Part shown: piece after piece, positions 53,601 through 63,845 of the stretch
Layout: each line of letters begins with the position of its first letter
How positions within the stretch are numbered: position 1 is the stretch's first letter
Origin: Bog-473 sp963763575
GTDB lineage: Bacteria > Actinomycetota > Acidimicrobiia > Acidimicrobiales > RAAP-2
NCBI GenBank assembly: GCA_963763575.1
Contig: CAVXPD010000017.1
Span: forward strand, 175,608-239,607
Length of the DNA stretch: 64,000 nucleotides
Direction of reading: 5' to 3'
Made by a program: the position numbers and the translations under genes
Notes under the pieces: model-generated
Database searches by the model: none
The model's input: the letters and a program-made list of their open reading frames with translations, nothing else
What the model was told of the DNA's origin: nothing

Positions 53601-53643
53601 GCCGGTCCCTCGTCCAGCGCCGCCCTCTCTCGCGCCGGCTCCG

Positions 53644-54027
53644 TCAGCCGCGCACGGTGGCCGCCAGTCTCTTGGGAGCGATGAGGCAGTAGGACTCCAT
53701 CAGCATCTCGCGGGCCTCGTCCCAATCGACCTGGTTCGTGTCGAGTCGCAGGCCGACCCAGCCGCGGTTGCCGACATAGGCCGGGACGAACCAGCGGTGC
53801 GGGTCCGACGCAATGAGCGACGCCTGCTCGCCCGGTGGCGCTTTGCAGGTGAGCGCCAGTCGGCCGTCACCGTGATGGTCGTCGAGGAAGTAGCCGAAGG
53901 TCTTGCCGCGCACGAGGAACGCGAGGTGGCGTCCGTCCTCGCCTCCCGGACGCACGTCCGTTTCGGGCAGCTCCGCGCACACGGCACGCAAGCGTCGGAT
54001 GCAGGTCTCCGCTCGGCCACGGGGCAT
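53644..54027 (-). CDS. MmcQ/YjbR family DNA-binding-like protein
   Basis: 127 residues from ATG 54027; the longer upstream frame adds non-family sequence. Features of the MmcQ/YjbR fold: ICxALPxTDV-like RAVCAELPETDVRPGGED, FLVRGKTFGYFLDDHHGD, LALTCKAPPGEQASLIASDP and FVPAYVGNRGWVGLRLDTNQ VDW. Usually one alpha/beta domain with a CyaY-like fold and weak DNA-binding suggestions; biological role unknown. Single gene, divergent from the crotonase. Confidence 0.8.
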   Translation of the reverse strand: MPRGRAETCIRRLRAVCAELPETDVRPGGEDGRHLAFLVRGKTFGYFLDDHHGDGRLALTCKAPPGEQASLIASDPHRWFVPAYVGNRGWVGLRLDTNQVDWDEAREMLMESYCLIAPKRLAATVRG

Positions 54028-54207
54028 GGCCACGACGCTAGGCACCTCCCGGTGCTCGGCCAAGCGCTCCTGTTCGAGCTCCGGATCGGGCGCCCGCTGG
54101 TGGCAAAGCGTTCGCTCATGGCGTCGCCCGCCGGCGGCAGCGCCTCGGACTGCGCCCGCTCGGGTCACCCCGCACTAGCGTCACCTCCCCGAACAGCGGA
54201 GGTGCAC

Positions 54208-54975
54208 ATGAGTGACGACACCGGAAGACTGGTCGAGCGGAGGCGCGACGGGCGGGTGCTCGTCATCTCCATGCAGCGAGCCGAGAAACGAAACGCGGTG
54301 GACCGGGCCCTGGCCGATGCGCTGGACGCTGCACTCAACGAGCTGGATGACGAGGACGACATCTGGGCCGGAGTCCTGACCGGGACGGCGGACGTCTTCA
54401 GCGCCGGGAGCGACCTGACCGCCGGCGGCGACTACGTGACGAGCCGCGGCGGGGAGTACGGCATCATTCGCCGGCACCGCCGCAAGCCGCTCGTTGCCGC
54501 CGTGGAGGGCCCTGCGCTCGGCGGCGGACTCGAGATCGTGCTGGCGTGCGACCTGGTGGTGGCCGCCAGCGCCGCCCGCTTCGGCCTGCCCGAGGTCCGC
54601 ATCGGGGTGGTGCCGACGTGCGCCGGCTTGTTCCGTGCGCCCCGCGCCCTCCCGCTCAACGTGGCACGCCAGCTCATCCTCACCGGGCGACCAATCGACG
54701 CGCCTCGCGCCTACGAGGTCGGCTTGGTCAACGTCCTCACCGAACCGGGACGGGCACTCGACGAGGCCATTGGTCTCGCCCAGGAGATCTGCACCAACGC
54801 CCCGGTGTCCGTGCAGTCTTGCCTCGCTGCCGTCAACACCTTGACCGGTGCGGACGACGAGCTCGGCTGGCAGCAGACCCAAGAGGCCCTCGGGGCGGCA
54901 TCCCACTCCGAGGACGCACGAGAAGGGATCGCCGCCTTCCTCGAGAAGCGTCCACCCGTCTGGACGGGACGCTGA
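54208..54975 (+). CDS. Enoyl-CoA hydratase/isomerase (crotonase) family protein
   Basis: 255 residues from ATG 54208 (GCGGAGG upstream). Crotonase core: VFSAGSDLTAGGDY (first oxyanion segment) and KPLVAAVEGPALGGGLEIVL (second, with the Gly pair), then ARFGLPEVRIGVVPTCAGLF. The first catalytic Glu of enoyl-CoA hydratase is replaced at GGGLEIV... by LEIVLACD context, so hydratase versus isomerase is not certain. Acts on acyl-CoA; in line with the acyl-CoA dehydrogenase/ligase genes elsewhere in the window. Confidence 0.85.
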   Translation: MSDDTGRLVERRRDGRVLVISMQRAEKRNAVDRALADALDAALNELDDEDDIWAGVLTGTADVFSAGSDLTAGGDYVTSRGGEYGIIRRHRRKPLVAAVEGPALGGGLEIVLACDLVVAASAARFGLPEVRIGVVPTCAGLFRAPRALPLNVARQLILTGRPIDAPRAYEVGLVNVLTEPGRALDEAIGLAQEICTNAPVSVQSCLAAVNTLTGADDELGWQQTQEALGAASHSEDAREGIAAFLEKRPPVWTGR

Positions 54976-55139
54976 CCCCCTTGTTCTCATAGCCCGCTGC
55001 GACGCTGCGGGCAGGGTGCTTCTCCGTGTCCACGATCAGTCGTGGCCGCTCACGAGGCTCGGCGAAGAGCCCCACCCAAAAGACGGTCAGGCGCCGGAAG
55101 AATTTCGACGAACGTGGCTCTGCCGGCGTCCTCGTATGG

Positions 55140-56048
55140 TCATGGCGCGTCAAGAACGAGTTTCTCGTGGACTTCGCCGGACTCCAGTAGCCGATGCGCC
55201 TCGGCTGCTTGGTCCATGGGGAGCCGGTGCTGGCGACGAAGGCGAAGAGCCCCCGAAGCGAGGAGTGGCATCGTCTGATCGATGGCTTCGGGCGCACGGT
55301 CGGGCGTGCCTGCCGAGAAGGCGACACCAAGGTCGGCAGCCTGCGGATCGGCGATGGTGATGACTCGTGCAGTGCCCCCAGCAAGATCGATCGCGTCGGG
55401 GAGCCCGCCTTTTCCGGCCGCGTCGAGCACGGCGTCGACCGACGGCACGATCTCGCGCACCCGGACGGCCAGATCCGGTCCGTAGCTGACCGGGACGGCG
55501 CCGAGTTCCCGCACCAGATTGTGGTCCCGAGGTGCCGCCGCGCCGATGACCGTCGCCCCCTGGGAGACTGCGAGCTGGGTCGCGACCATCCCGACCGAGC
55601 CGGCGGCACCGAGTACGAGCAGGGTCTCGCCGCCGGTGAGCTGCAGCTGCTTCAAGGTGCCCACTGCGGCCTCTGCCGCTGTGAGCAGGGCAGCAGCATC
55701 GCCCCAGGAGACCTTCGGCGGTTTCGGCGTCCAAGAGGATGCGAGCGCATATTCGGCATACCCGCCCAGAGCGGGCAGGAGGCTGGCGACTTCGTCACCT
55801 TCTTCCACCCCAGACACAGATGAGCCGAGGGCATCGACAACACCAGCCGCCTCGAACCCGAGCACCGCGTCCGGAGGACTGGCGAAAAACCGGACTTCGC
55901 CGCTGCGGATCTTCAGATCGGTGGGACTGACACCCGCGGACTTGACACGGATGCGCACCTGGCCGGGACCTGGCTCAGGCATCGTTACCTCTCTCCAGGC
56001 CAAAACATCCGGAGGTCCGTATTCTGTCAGAACGATGGCCTTGGGCAT
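55140..56048 (-). CDS. NADP-dependent quinone oxidoreductase (zinc-independent MDR)
   Basis: 302 residues. Typical starts: MPKAIVLTEYGPPDVLAWRE, then VRIRVKSAGVSPTDLKIRSG, the catalytic-site LGFEAAGVVDALGSSVSGVE, and the Rossmann loop TLLVLGAAGSVGMVATQLAV. No zinc ligands. Related to QOR/zeta-crystallin and to alkenal reductases: reduces quinones or alpha,beta-unsaturated carbonyls with NADPH. A second gene of the same superfamily is at 46915. ATG 56048. Confidence 0.9.
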   Translation of the reverse strand: MPKAIVLTEYGPPDVLAWREVTMPEPGPGQVRIRVKSAGVSPTDLKIRSGEVRFFASPPDAVLGFEAAGVVDALGSSVSGVEEGDEVASLLPALGGYAEYALASSWTPKPPKVSWGDAAALLTAAEAAVGTLKQLQLTGGETLLVLGAAGSVGMVATQLAVSQGATVIGAAAPRDHNLVRELGAVPVSYGPDLAVRVREIVPSVDAVLDAAGKGGLPDAIDLAGGTARVITIADPQAADLGVAFSAGTPDRAPEAIDQTMPLLASGALRLRRQHRLPMDQAAEAHRLLESGEVHEKLVLDAP

Positions 56049-56668
56049 CGAAGATCCTCCCGAGACGGGTGCCGTCTTCCTACCCCATCATGAAGCCGGC
56101 GGCCGACTCTGCCATCCCGGAAATCCATAGTTCTGGACGAGATAGCCGCTGAGGTCGATCCGCTTGGAGTTCGATGTACGCCGACATTGATGATGAGCTT
56201 GGCTCTCAAGTGCCCGGCCTCGTGTTGGTCCAGCCCTCCTCGAAACCGGTCGGGCACGCCATTCGATATCGCGGCTGACGGCATCGGCAAGTGCGGTCGT
56301 ATTCCTTGCGGACGTAACAGCAGCCAATTCGAGATACGGACGTGGACGCGCAGCTGGACTCACGTTCGCATTTACGAATGAAGGGGCATCGTCGAACGCA
56401 CCAAGCCGCATAGCGAAGTGGATTGCTCGAAGTAGACAACCTTCGTTCAGTCGAGATCGCTGCCACCATCCCAAGGAACTGGCGGCGGTTCTTGCGGGCC
56501 CGGGCGCCGCCTCGTGCGCCCCCGCGTTTCGTGCCATTCCGCGGGCGGCGCCCGGGCCAAGGAACGGGCTCGGGTGGGAGCCACATCAGGTCCGCATCCT
56601 CGTACATTCTCCCCAAAATTGGGGTTGACGCCCGCATTGCCTCCCTCTACCGTCCCGCTTCGCAGGTG
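56049..56668. other. Long poorly coding region
   Basis: About 620 bp. A minus-strand frame (ATG about 56411, segment FVNANVSPAARPRPYLELAA) looks partly coding, then decays toward 56088 where frames alternate (HEAGHLRAKLIINVGVH in another frame, suggestive of a metallopeptidase His-Glu motif but too short to call). Probably a decayed gene; not assigned. Confidence 0.3.
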
Positions 56669-56696
56669 GCGGTTGGCGGTTGGCGGTTGGCGGTTT
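56669..56696. repeat. Four tandem copies of a 7-mer
   Basis: GGCGGTT repeated four times without interruption, 25 bp before the ATG of the beta-helix gene. Slippage here could change promoter spacing or leader structure, so it is a possible phase-variation site; this is inference. Confidence 0.85.
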
Positions 56697-56720
56697 CCCC
56701 TTCGTCCGAAGGACGTGGCG

Positions 56721-58941
56721 ATGACCAAAGGTTGGCTTTCGATTCGGGCACGAGGCAGCGCATTTGTCAGTGTCTGCGTGATGGGACTCATCGTGCTAGG
56801 CGGGGTGTACGTCTTCCCGTCGACGGCGAGTGCGGCAACTCAGGTTGTGACGAATTGCAACGATTCGGGGCCTGGATCGCTTCGCCAGGCGGTCGCGGAC
56901 GCGGCGTCTGGCGACACTGTTGGCTTTGCGCTGTCGCCCCCCTGCTCCACAATCACGCTCACCAGTGGAGACATCGAGATTTCTACGGATCTCAGCATCG
57001 AAGCACCTGGCACGGCCAGTATCGCCGTGAACGGAGACAACTCGAGTCAGGTCTTCGTCGTCGACAGCGGTGCCGTCGCCACCATCTCCGGCCTCATCAT
57101 CGAGGACGGCTCTGGCATAGCCGATGTCGGTGCCGGCGGTGGCGGCATCCCAACAGCGGAACTCTGACCTCACCAACAGCACCGTGTCGGACAACGGCGC
57201 CAGCGATCCCGTTGGTGGTCTTGTTCCGACGATCAGGCGGTGGCATCTACAACGACGGGACCTTGACTCTGACGAACACCACCGTGTCGGAAAACGACGC
57301 GTATCCGTTCGGCGGCGGGATCTTGAACAGCGGCGGAGCAGTAACACTGGACCGACAGCACTGTGTACGGGAATAGCGACCGGCACGGCATTGGCGGCGG
57401 CACTACAGCAACGGCGGATACCCTCACCCTGACCGACAGCACGGTCTCGGATAACAACGGCGGCAGCACTGGTGCCGGCACCGATCAGTCTGGGGGCACG
57501 GGCGGCATCTCCAACACCGGGACCTTGACCCTCACCCGGCAGTACGGTGTCGGGCAATACCGGCGGCGTGCCGATCCGGTGACGGCGGCATCGCCACCAT
57601 GAACTCGGCGACGATCACCGACAGCACCGTTTCCGACAACAGTGCAATGCCGACGGGAGGCGGTATCGGCAACGACGGAAGCCTGAACGTCACCACCAGC
57701 ACCGTGTCGGACAACGACGCCGACCAGTACGACGGCGGCGGCATCGAGAACGGCGGGAACCTCACGGTGACTGACAGCACTCTGTCGGGCAATGCCGGCG
57801 GCGCCTTCGGCGGCGGTGCAATCTACAATACGCGGGAACCCTGACCCTCGCCAACAGCACCTTGTCAGGTAACAGCTCTCACTCACAGCGCGGCGGCGCC
57901 ATCGACAACGTCAGGGAACGCAACCGTGACCAACAGCACCTTGTCGGGTAACAACTTCTACTACTCGCCATGCGCTCCATACACCTGCCCCGACAACGGG
58001 CGGCGGCGGCATCCTGAACAGCGGAACGCTCACGATCGGCGCCACCATCGTCGCCAATAGCGTTGGACAAGGACTGTGGTACTTCGTCGGGAACCGCCGA
58101 CGACGTCGGCTACAACCTCGACGATGACGGGACGTGCGGCTTCTCGTCGGCGGCGCACGATCTTTCCGACACCAATCCGCTCTTGGACCCATCCGGGCTC
58201 CAGAACAACGGTGGCCCGACCCAGACCGTCGCCCTGGAGCCCACAAGTCCCGCTATCGGTGCCGTCGCCAGCGCTTCAGCGTGCTCCACTCCCGATCAAC
58301 GCGGGACGGTGCGACCCTACGCCGTGTGACATCGGAGCATACGAAACCGGACTGGTGCGTCCGACCACGAGCGTACTCATCCCGTCGGCCGGGGCCGCGT
58401 TGTCCGGGCGCTCCGCGGTCCTCGACGCTTTTGCGTCGAACGCCACCAGCGTCCGATTTCTGCTCTTCGGCGGCACATTCGGGTTCGCTGCGCCTGTGAT
58501 CTGCACGACCACCCCAAAGCACTTCGGATGGCTGTGCCGGTGGAATACGACAACGGTTCCCAACGGCTCGTACGTCTTGGTCTCCGCGGCTTCGAACGCC
58601 GCCGGAACTACGACCTTCAGCTCGGGCGTCAGAGTGAAAGTCAACAACTCCAAACTGCCGTCCTCGACCCGGGAAGCGGCGGCACGTTGACCGGCTCCTC
58701 CGCGGTCCTCGACGCTTCGGCGAGCGGTCCAAGCACGGTCACCGGCGTTAATTTCGTCGTGAGCGGTGGTTCCCTGTCCAACCAGGTCGTGGGCACAACG
58801 GTGGAGACCTTCTTTGGCTGGATCGCCTTGTGTGACACCACCGGCGTACCCAACGGGACCTATACCCTCCAGAGCGTGGTCACCGAGGTCGGTGGTTCGA
58901 CGGCTACGAGCCCGGCTATTTCCGTGACAGTCCGGAACTGA
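56721..58941 (+). pseudogene. Secreted right-handed beta-helix protein, choice-of-anchor Q type, with Ig-like C-terminus (many frameshifts)
   Basis: Start ATG 56721 with a signal peptide (hydrophobic FVSVCVMGLIVLGGVYVF, cleavage near STASAA). Then CNDSGPGSLRQAVADAASGD and repeats such as TLTLTNSTVSDN, GGGIYNDGTLTLTNTTVSEN and NLTVTDSTLSGN, each a coil of a parallel beta-helix. A choice-of-anchor-Q block follows (LLDPSGLQNNGGPTQTVALE, then CDIGAYE in another frame) and two Ig-like C-terminal modules (NGTYTLQSVVTEVGGSTATS). About ten frame changes lie between 57130 and 58650, nearly all +1. If corrected it would be about 735 residues, a surface adhesin or polysaccharide-binding protein. Confidence 0.7.
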
Positions 58942-59474
58942 CAGGTCCCCGATAGACCCGGACTTGGGGCTGCAAATGGACTCCAGACCTGCGCACGCGT
59001 CGGCTCTAGGCCGGTTGACTTCAAAGACTTGACGTTGCAGCAATCACTCGTCGCCGTTCTCAAGGAGGGGGTCACGGCGGCAATGCTGGAGACCGGCCCT
59101 GGGATGACACCCCGGTGAGCTTGCCCCAGAAAATGGTCCCTGAACTGCTGGGCGCTGCGGGACTCGACCCCAAGGCCTCAGCCGCGTGGATCCGGTTCGA
59201 GCCGCTTTCGGTTAGCTCGTGGAATCTGATGGAATAACAACTTCGATTCAATGGCTAAGGGGGTTCGAAACTGTTCGCTGAAGCTCTGAGTCCTGCCGGC
59301 GCGCTCGCGCCCGGCCTTGCGCCTGGCGTCACATTTGCAATCGCCCGGACATGATCGATTTCGAAGAACCAACGATGATTGCGTACTCAATGGTCTCATG
59401 CTGATCTGTCAGGTGGTGTCGGAGCGTCTCCTTCGGAACCCACGAACGCTCGCGAGTGAGGGCGGAAGCCTGCG
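58942..59474. other. Intergenic region before the GT-C-like membrane protein gene
   Basis: About 530 bp with no supported gene, more AT-rich toward 59400. Short inverted repeats exist but none stands out. It probably holds the promoter of the next gene. Confidence 0.4.
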
Positions 59475-61433
59475 ATGAGCACTGCCGTGTCCAACGGGGT
59501 CGTCGTTGACGCTCGGCCCACAACGGTGTCGGACGACCACGAATCTCACAAGGTGAAGAAGCGCTGGTGGCCCGGCGCGGTTTGCTGCTGCCTCTACGCG
59601 GTCCTCGCAATGCTCGTGTTCGGGCATTTCGGCTCTTTAGGCGCGAGCCACATGGCAGGAACTGTCTCGACCGATGATATCCAGCAGGTGTGGTGGTTCG
59701 GGTGGACGGCGTTTGCGTTAACTCACGGCCACGATGTCTTGTTGGCGCAGTGGCAGAACTATCCAGCCGGACAGAATTTCGGCCTCCAAGGGCCGATGTT
59801 GGGCATCGCTGTGCTGTTCACACCAATCACCAAGATCTTTGGGCCCGTTGTGTCATGGAACATCGCGGTGCGCTTCGTGTTTGCCGCATCAGCATCCTCA
59901 ATGTGTTTCGTTTTGCGTAGATGGGTGACCTGGTGGCCAGCCGCCTTCGTCGGAGGACTGCTCTACGGCTTTTCAGCGTACATGCTGACCTACGCAAGCG
60001 GGTTGCTGTTTCTCACATTCGTGGCCCTACCTCCGGTCTTCTTCCTACTTCTCCACGAAATCCTGGTACGTCAGAAATGGCGGCCATCGACAGCCGGGAT
60101 GCTTCTTGGAGTTGTCTGCTTCGTCCAGTTCTTTCTGGGAGTAGAGGTGCTGGCGAGCATGATCATCATCGGAGTGATCGCAACAGGACTGTTTCTCCTC
60201 CTCAATCATCGTCATCTCCATGACACTTGGCGCTACATGGTGAGAGCCTTCCTGTACGGCGGGGTGGTCGGAGGTGTCCTTCTCCTGGCTCCAGCGGCCT
60301 ACATGGTGTTTGGTCCCCAGAACGCGCACGGGTCGCCGGGGTTCGGAGCAAGTGGGTTGTTCCCGAGCGATCTGTATGGTGCCTTCGTACCCGGGTCGCA
60401 ATGGCTCAGCTCGAATGGGCTGACAAAGCTCGCAAACACGAACTTTGTCTATGCATCAGCGGAGTACATCGGGATACCCCTGATCGCGGCCCTCGCCTGC
60501 TTCGCGCTCTTTCTCCGGAGCCGAAGACCGATTCTCTTCGCAGGGGCGATGGCCGTGATCGCGTTCGTCCTTTCGCTTGGCCCACGCCTTTGGATCGACG
60601 GGCACCAAACGCCGGTGGTGCTCCCGTTCGTGCTCTTCGCCCACCTTCCAGTGCTCAAGGGCTTGACTGCTGTCCGATTTGCTCTGTACACCAGTTTGTT
60701 CACTGCGGTCATGTTCGCGATAGGGCTTGACGAACTTCGGCAGCGATTGACAAAACGGCGTGCACCGAGCCATCTGCCGGCGTATTGGTGGCGTCTGGCG
60801 ACGGTTGGAATCCTTGCGGCGATCGTCGCGGCGGTCATCCTCCCGTTGGTGCCAAGTCATACTCAGCCAGCGGATTCGACCGACATTCCCTCCTTCTTCA
60901 CCACGTCTGCGATCGATTCGGTTCCGAAGGGAAGTGTCCTCCTGGCCTACCCATACCCGGACGACAAAGGTCCTGACCTTTTCTACGAGCCGCCACACAA
61001 CATCATGCTCGATCAAGCAGCTTCGGGTATGCGTTTCAAGTTGGTCGGAGGTTACGGGTGGTTCCCCTCCGCGACGGGATCTTCTGGAACGACCAACCCC
61101 GCCGTTCTCAGCCCCAGTTCTGTCGAAGCAGTGTTCGACGGTGCGTTCTACGCAAGTAGCTCGGAGAGTTCGCTCCTCGCGCGAAGCCACGCGACCTCTG
61201 ATCTCCGAGCCTTCCTGCGACGATATAGCGTCGACACTGTCGTTCTACAACCGGAAGGGGCCGAGCCGGGCGCCGTCGTCCGTTACGTGACGGACGCCAT
61301 CGGATGTCCGAAGTATTCGTCCTCCGTCGCTGTGTGGCTCGACGTGAAGCAGCGCCTTGAATCTGACAAGGTCCCTACTGGCGTGAATGACTGTGGGACA
61401 CCCCCTGAGTTCTCACGCACCACAAACCCCTGA
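59475..61433 (+). CDS. Polytopic GT-C-like membrane protein
   Basis: 652 residues with about 11 helices, an early extracytoplasmic loop containing the D-D pair in AGTVSTDDIQQVWWFGWTAF (the acidic motif expected for GT-C glycosyltransferases), and a C-terminal soluble domain of about 150 residues (VPKGSVLLAYPYPDDKGPDL ... LRAFLRRYSVDTVVLQPEG). Hydrophobic spans include GLLYGFSAYMLTYASGLLFL and PLIAALACFALFLRSRRPIL. Likely transfers a sugar from a polyprenyl-phosphate donor in the envelope; substrate unknown. ATG 59475 with GGAAGCC... weak SD. Confidence 0.65.
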   Translation: MSTAVSNGVVVDARPTTVSDDHESHKVKKRWWPGAVCCCLYAVLAMLVFGHFGSLGASHMAGTVSTDDIQQVWWFGWTAFALTHGHDVLLAQWQNYPAGQNFGLQGPMLGIAVLFTPITKIFGPVVSWNIAVRFVFAASASSMCFVLRRWVTWWPAAFVGGLLYGFSAYMLTYASGLLFLTFVALPPVFFLLLHEILVRQKWRPSTAGMLLGVVCFVQFFLGVEVLASMIIIGVIATGLFLLLNHRHLHDTWRYMVRAFLYGGVVGGVLLLAPAAYMVFGPQNAHGSPGFGASGLFPSDLYGAFVPGSQWLSSNGLTKLANTNFVYASAEYIGIPLIAALACFALFLRSRRPILFAGAMAVIAFVLSLGPRLWIDGHQTPVVLPFVLFAHLPVLKGLTAVRFALYTSLFTAVMFAIGLDELRQRLTKRRAPSHLPAYWWRLATVGILAAIVAAVILPLVPSHTQPADSTDIPSFFTTSAIDSVPKGSVLLAYPYPDDKGPDLFYEPPHNIMLDQAASGMRFKLVGGYGWFPSATGSSGTTNPAVLSPSSVEAVFDGAFYASSSESSLLARSHATSDLRAFLRRYSVDTVVLQPEGAEPGAVVRYVTDAIGCPKYSSSVAVWLDVKQRLESDKVPTGVNDCGTPPEFSRTTNP

Positions 61434-61703
61434 ACAATTCGACCTGTCCGGAGCGACGATCCTCTTAGCCCACACGACCGACTATCTGCCAATGACCAAG
61501 GTCAGCTCTTACTTCGCGGGACCCCCACCAGGAACCCGAGGAAGACGACCAGCAAATGGGCACGAATGCGGCATCAGACGACGGCGGCAGCACTCCCCCG
61601 CGGAGACATTCGGGCACGACCGAGGCGACCTCTGTCAGACTTCAAGGACTACAGTCCAGCGTCACCTCCTGCCTGAGTTCTGTGAGGTGAGGAGCCGTAG
61701 CTG

Positions 61704-63315
61704 ATGCCGATGCTCGATACGTCCCACGCCCTCGACCACGTCGTGTTGGTGCTTTTCGAGAACCGCTCTTTCGACAATGTCCTCGGACACCTCTACGGCC
61801 CCGAGGATGGCAAGACCTTCGAGGGAGTGATCGGCAAGAACCTGAGCAATCCGATCCCCATCTGGGCCGAGCACGGCGCTGACCGGAAGGCCGTTCCCTA
61901 CACAGTCGCCACCGACATGGACTCGCCCAATCCGGACTCGGGCGAGGAGTACTTCCACACCAACACCCAGCTGTTCAACATCGTCGACGACCAGAATCGA
62001 TTCAAGATCGGAGAGGCAGCCTCGGAGCCGTGGAATGCTCCTGCTCCGGGAGCGAGCCCGACGATGGATGGGTTCGTGACCGACTACATCTCGACGTTCA
62101 CCGGAGAGATCGGCCGCCAGCCCACTTACGACGAGTACGCCCACATCATGACTGGCTACACCCCAGAACAGCTCCCGGTGCTGAACGGTCTCGCCCAGGA
62201 CTTTGGCGTCTTCGACCATTGGTTCAGCGAGGTCCCATCGCAGACGTTCATGAACCGCTCGTTCTGGACTGCGGCCACCTCGTCGGGTGCGGTCGTGAAC
62301 AGTCCGCTCAGGAAATGGTTCACGAAGAACGACGCCGAGACGATTTTTGAACGGCTAGAGGCCCACGGCAAGACCTGGAAGGTCTACGTCATGGAGCCAA
62401 TGCCGCTGTCGTTCACGGGGTTGATCCACTTTCCCCGGTTGAAGGATCGTCTGGCCACCCATTTCGTACCCTTTGCCGAGTTCCAGAGGGATGCCGCAGC
62501 AGGCACTCTCCCGAACTTCTCGCTGATCGAGCCGAACATGATGGCCGGACACGGTGACTATCACCCCGCGATGGGCCGCTCGTTCTCGGACAAAGTGGAC
62601 ATCGAGGTCGACAACCCATCGTCGACACTTGTCAGGCGAGGCATTCTTGGAGCGGGTGTTCAACGCCTACCGGTCAGCCACCTCGGAGACCGGTGCCAAC
62701 GTCTGGAACACCGCACTCTTGATCGGTTGGGACGAACCCGGAGGCACCTACGATCACGTTCCTCCAGGACCGGTCCCGCCACCCGACCCCTCGACACCCC
62801 CCGGCGAGTGCGGATTCACGTTCGAGCGCTCCGGGTACCGGGTACCCGCCGTCATCGTGTCGCCCTGGGTCGAGGCGGGATCGGTGTACAACGAGGAGTA
62901 CAGACACACGTCCTTGATCGCCACACTGCGCAAGACTTGGGGACTCGGTGAGGCCTTCACCGGACGGGATGCCTCGGCCCGTACGTTCGATCACGTCTTC
63001 TCGCTCGCCACCCCCCGTGACCCGAAGACCTGGGCAACCATCAAGTCGCATCCCGTGCCTGCGTGGACGATGGACCCCGAGGTGGTCGGCAAGGGACTGA
63101 GCACTCTGGGCAAGGGCATGGGCCCAGCTCTCATTGCCAAGGCCAGGGAGATGGAGGTGAAGCTCCCGGCTGAACTCAACGACCCTGGAACGGCACTGAC
63201 GCCCCGATTGGTCGTCGGCTTCCTCAGGGGTGTTGCCGGCCACTTCTTCCCGCTTCTGGCGGGTGGCGATCACGCCGGTGTCGAATCGTCGGCATCAACC
63301 GGCGATCAGGAATGA
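61704..63315 (+). CDS. Phospholipase C-type phosphoesterase (frameshifted)
   Basis: About 536 residues after correction. ATG 61704 leads to LDHVVLVLFENRSFDNVLGH (the metal-binding E-N-R-S-F-D start of the PF04185 phosphoesterase family), GYTPEQLPVLNGLAQDFGVF, DHWFSEVPSQTFMNRSFWTA and LIEPNMMAGHGDYHPAM. The frame breaks once near 62629; deletion of one base gives STLSGEAFLERVFNAYRSA and continues LLIGWDEPGGTYDHVPPGPV to TGA 63315. No signal peptide is seen, unusual for this family, so it may be cytoplasmic or exported otherwise. Cleaves phospholipid or phosphoester bonds. Confidence 0.8.
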
Positions 63316-63395
63316 AGGAGTGGGCGCTACGTGACTCGAACCAACGACCTCAGCAGCGTGAAGGTGAGTTCGAGCCCCTGCCGAACCCGCTGGCC

Positions 63396-63845
63396 TTATG
63401 ACTTCGAGTCAGACCCCGAAAACGGCGACCAGTCCCCTTCCGGGTCGGTGGTTTGTCCCAATTCGATTAGATAGCCGTCGGGATCGCGGATGTAGCAACG
63501 AATCTCATACTTGTGCTGCTTGGGGGGCGTCAGGAATTCAGCTCCCCGAGCACTCAGCTCCTCATACTTGGCGTAGATGTCCGTGACCCGGATATTGAGA
63601 AAGCTGCTGACCCGGTCGGGGTCGCGTGGCGTCTCCAGGATCACTGTCGGCTTGTCGTCAGTCGGGCCCCCGCCGGCATTGATGACGATGAAGCTGTTGG
63701 CGAGTGCGACATTGGTCGGCTCTGGGCCGAAGACCACCGTGCCGCCGAGCACTTCCGTATAGAACCGCCGGGAGCGTTCGACGTCGTCCGACACAATGAA
63801 GTGGGTCAACACCATTTCGTCTTCGGACCCGTTGATTTCTGCCAA
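63396..63845 (-). CDS. VOC family (glyoxalase/dioxygenase-fold) protein
   Basis: 149 residues from TTG 63845, chosen because GGAGGT lies 6 nt upstream; ATG 63815 is the standard alternative. First module LTHFIVSDDVERSRRFYTEV LGG and second FLNIRVTDIYAKYEELSARG AEF, ending IRDPDGYLIELGQT, where the metal-ligand pattern H (first strand) and E (last strand, IELGQ) is as in glyoxalase I/bleomycin resistance proteins. Enzymatic role likely but unspecified. Near the phospholipase gene, opposite strand. Confidence 0.8.
   Translation of the reverse strand: MAEINGSEDEMVLTHFIVSDDVERSRRFYTEVLGGTVVFGPEPTNVALANSFIVINAGGGPTDDKPTVILETPRDPDRVSSFLNIRVTDIYAKYEELSARGAEFLTPPKQHKYEIRCYIRDPDGYLIELGQTTDPEGDWSPFSGSDSKS

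Noticed and set aside
56049..56537. HEAGH as a metallopeptidase active site
   Set aside because: It lies in a frame unsupported by flanking sequence and without the second His of H-E-x2-H.
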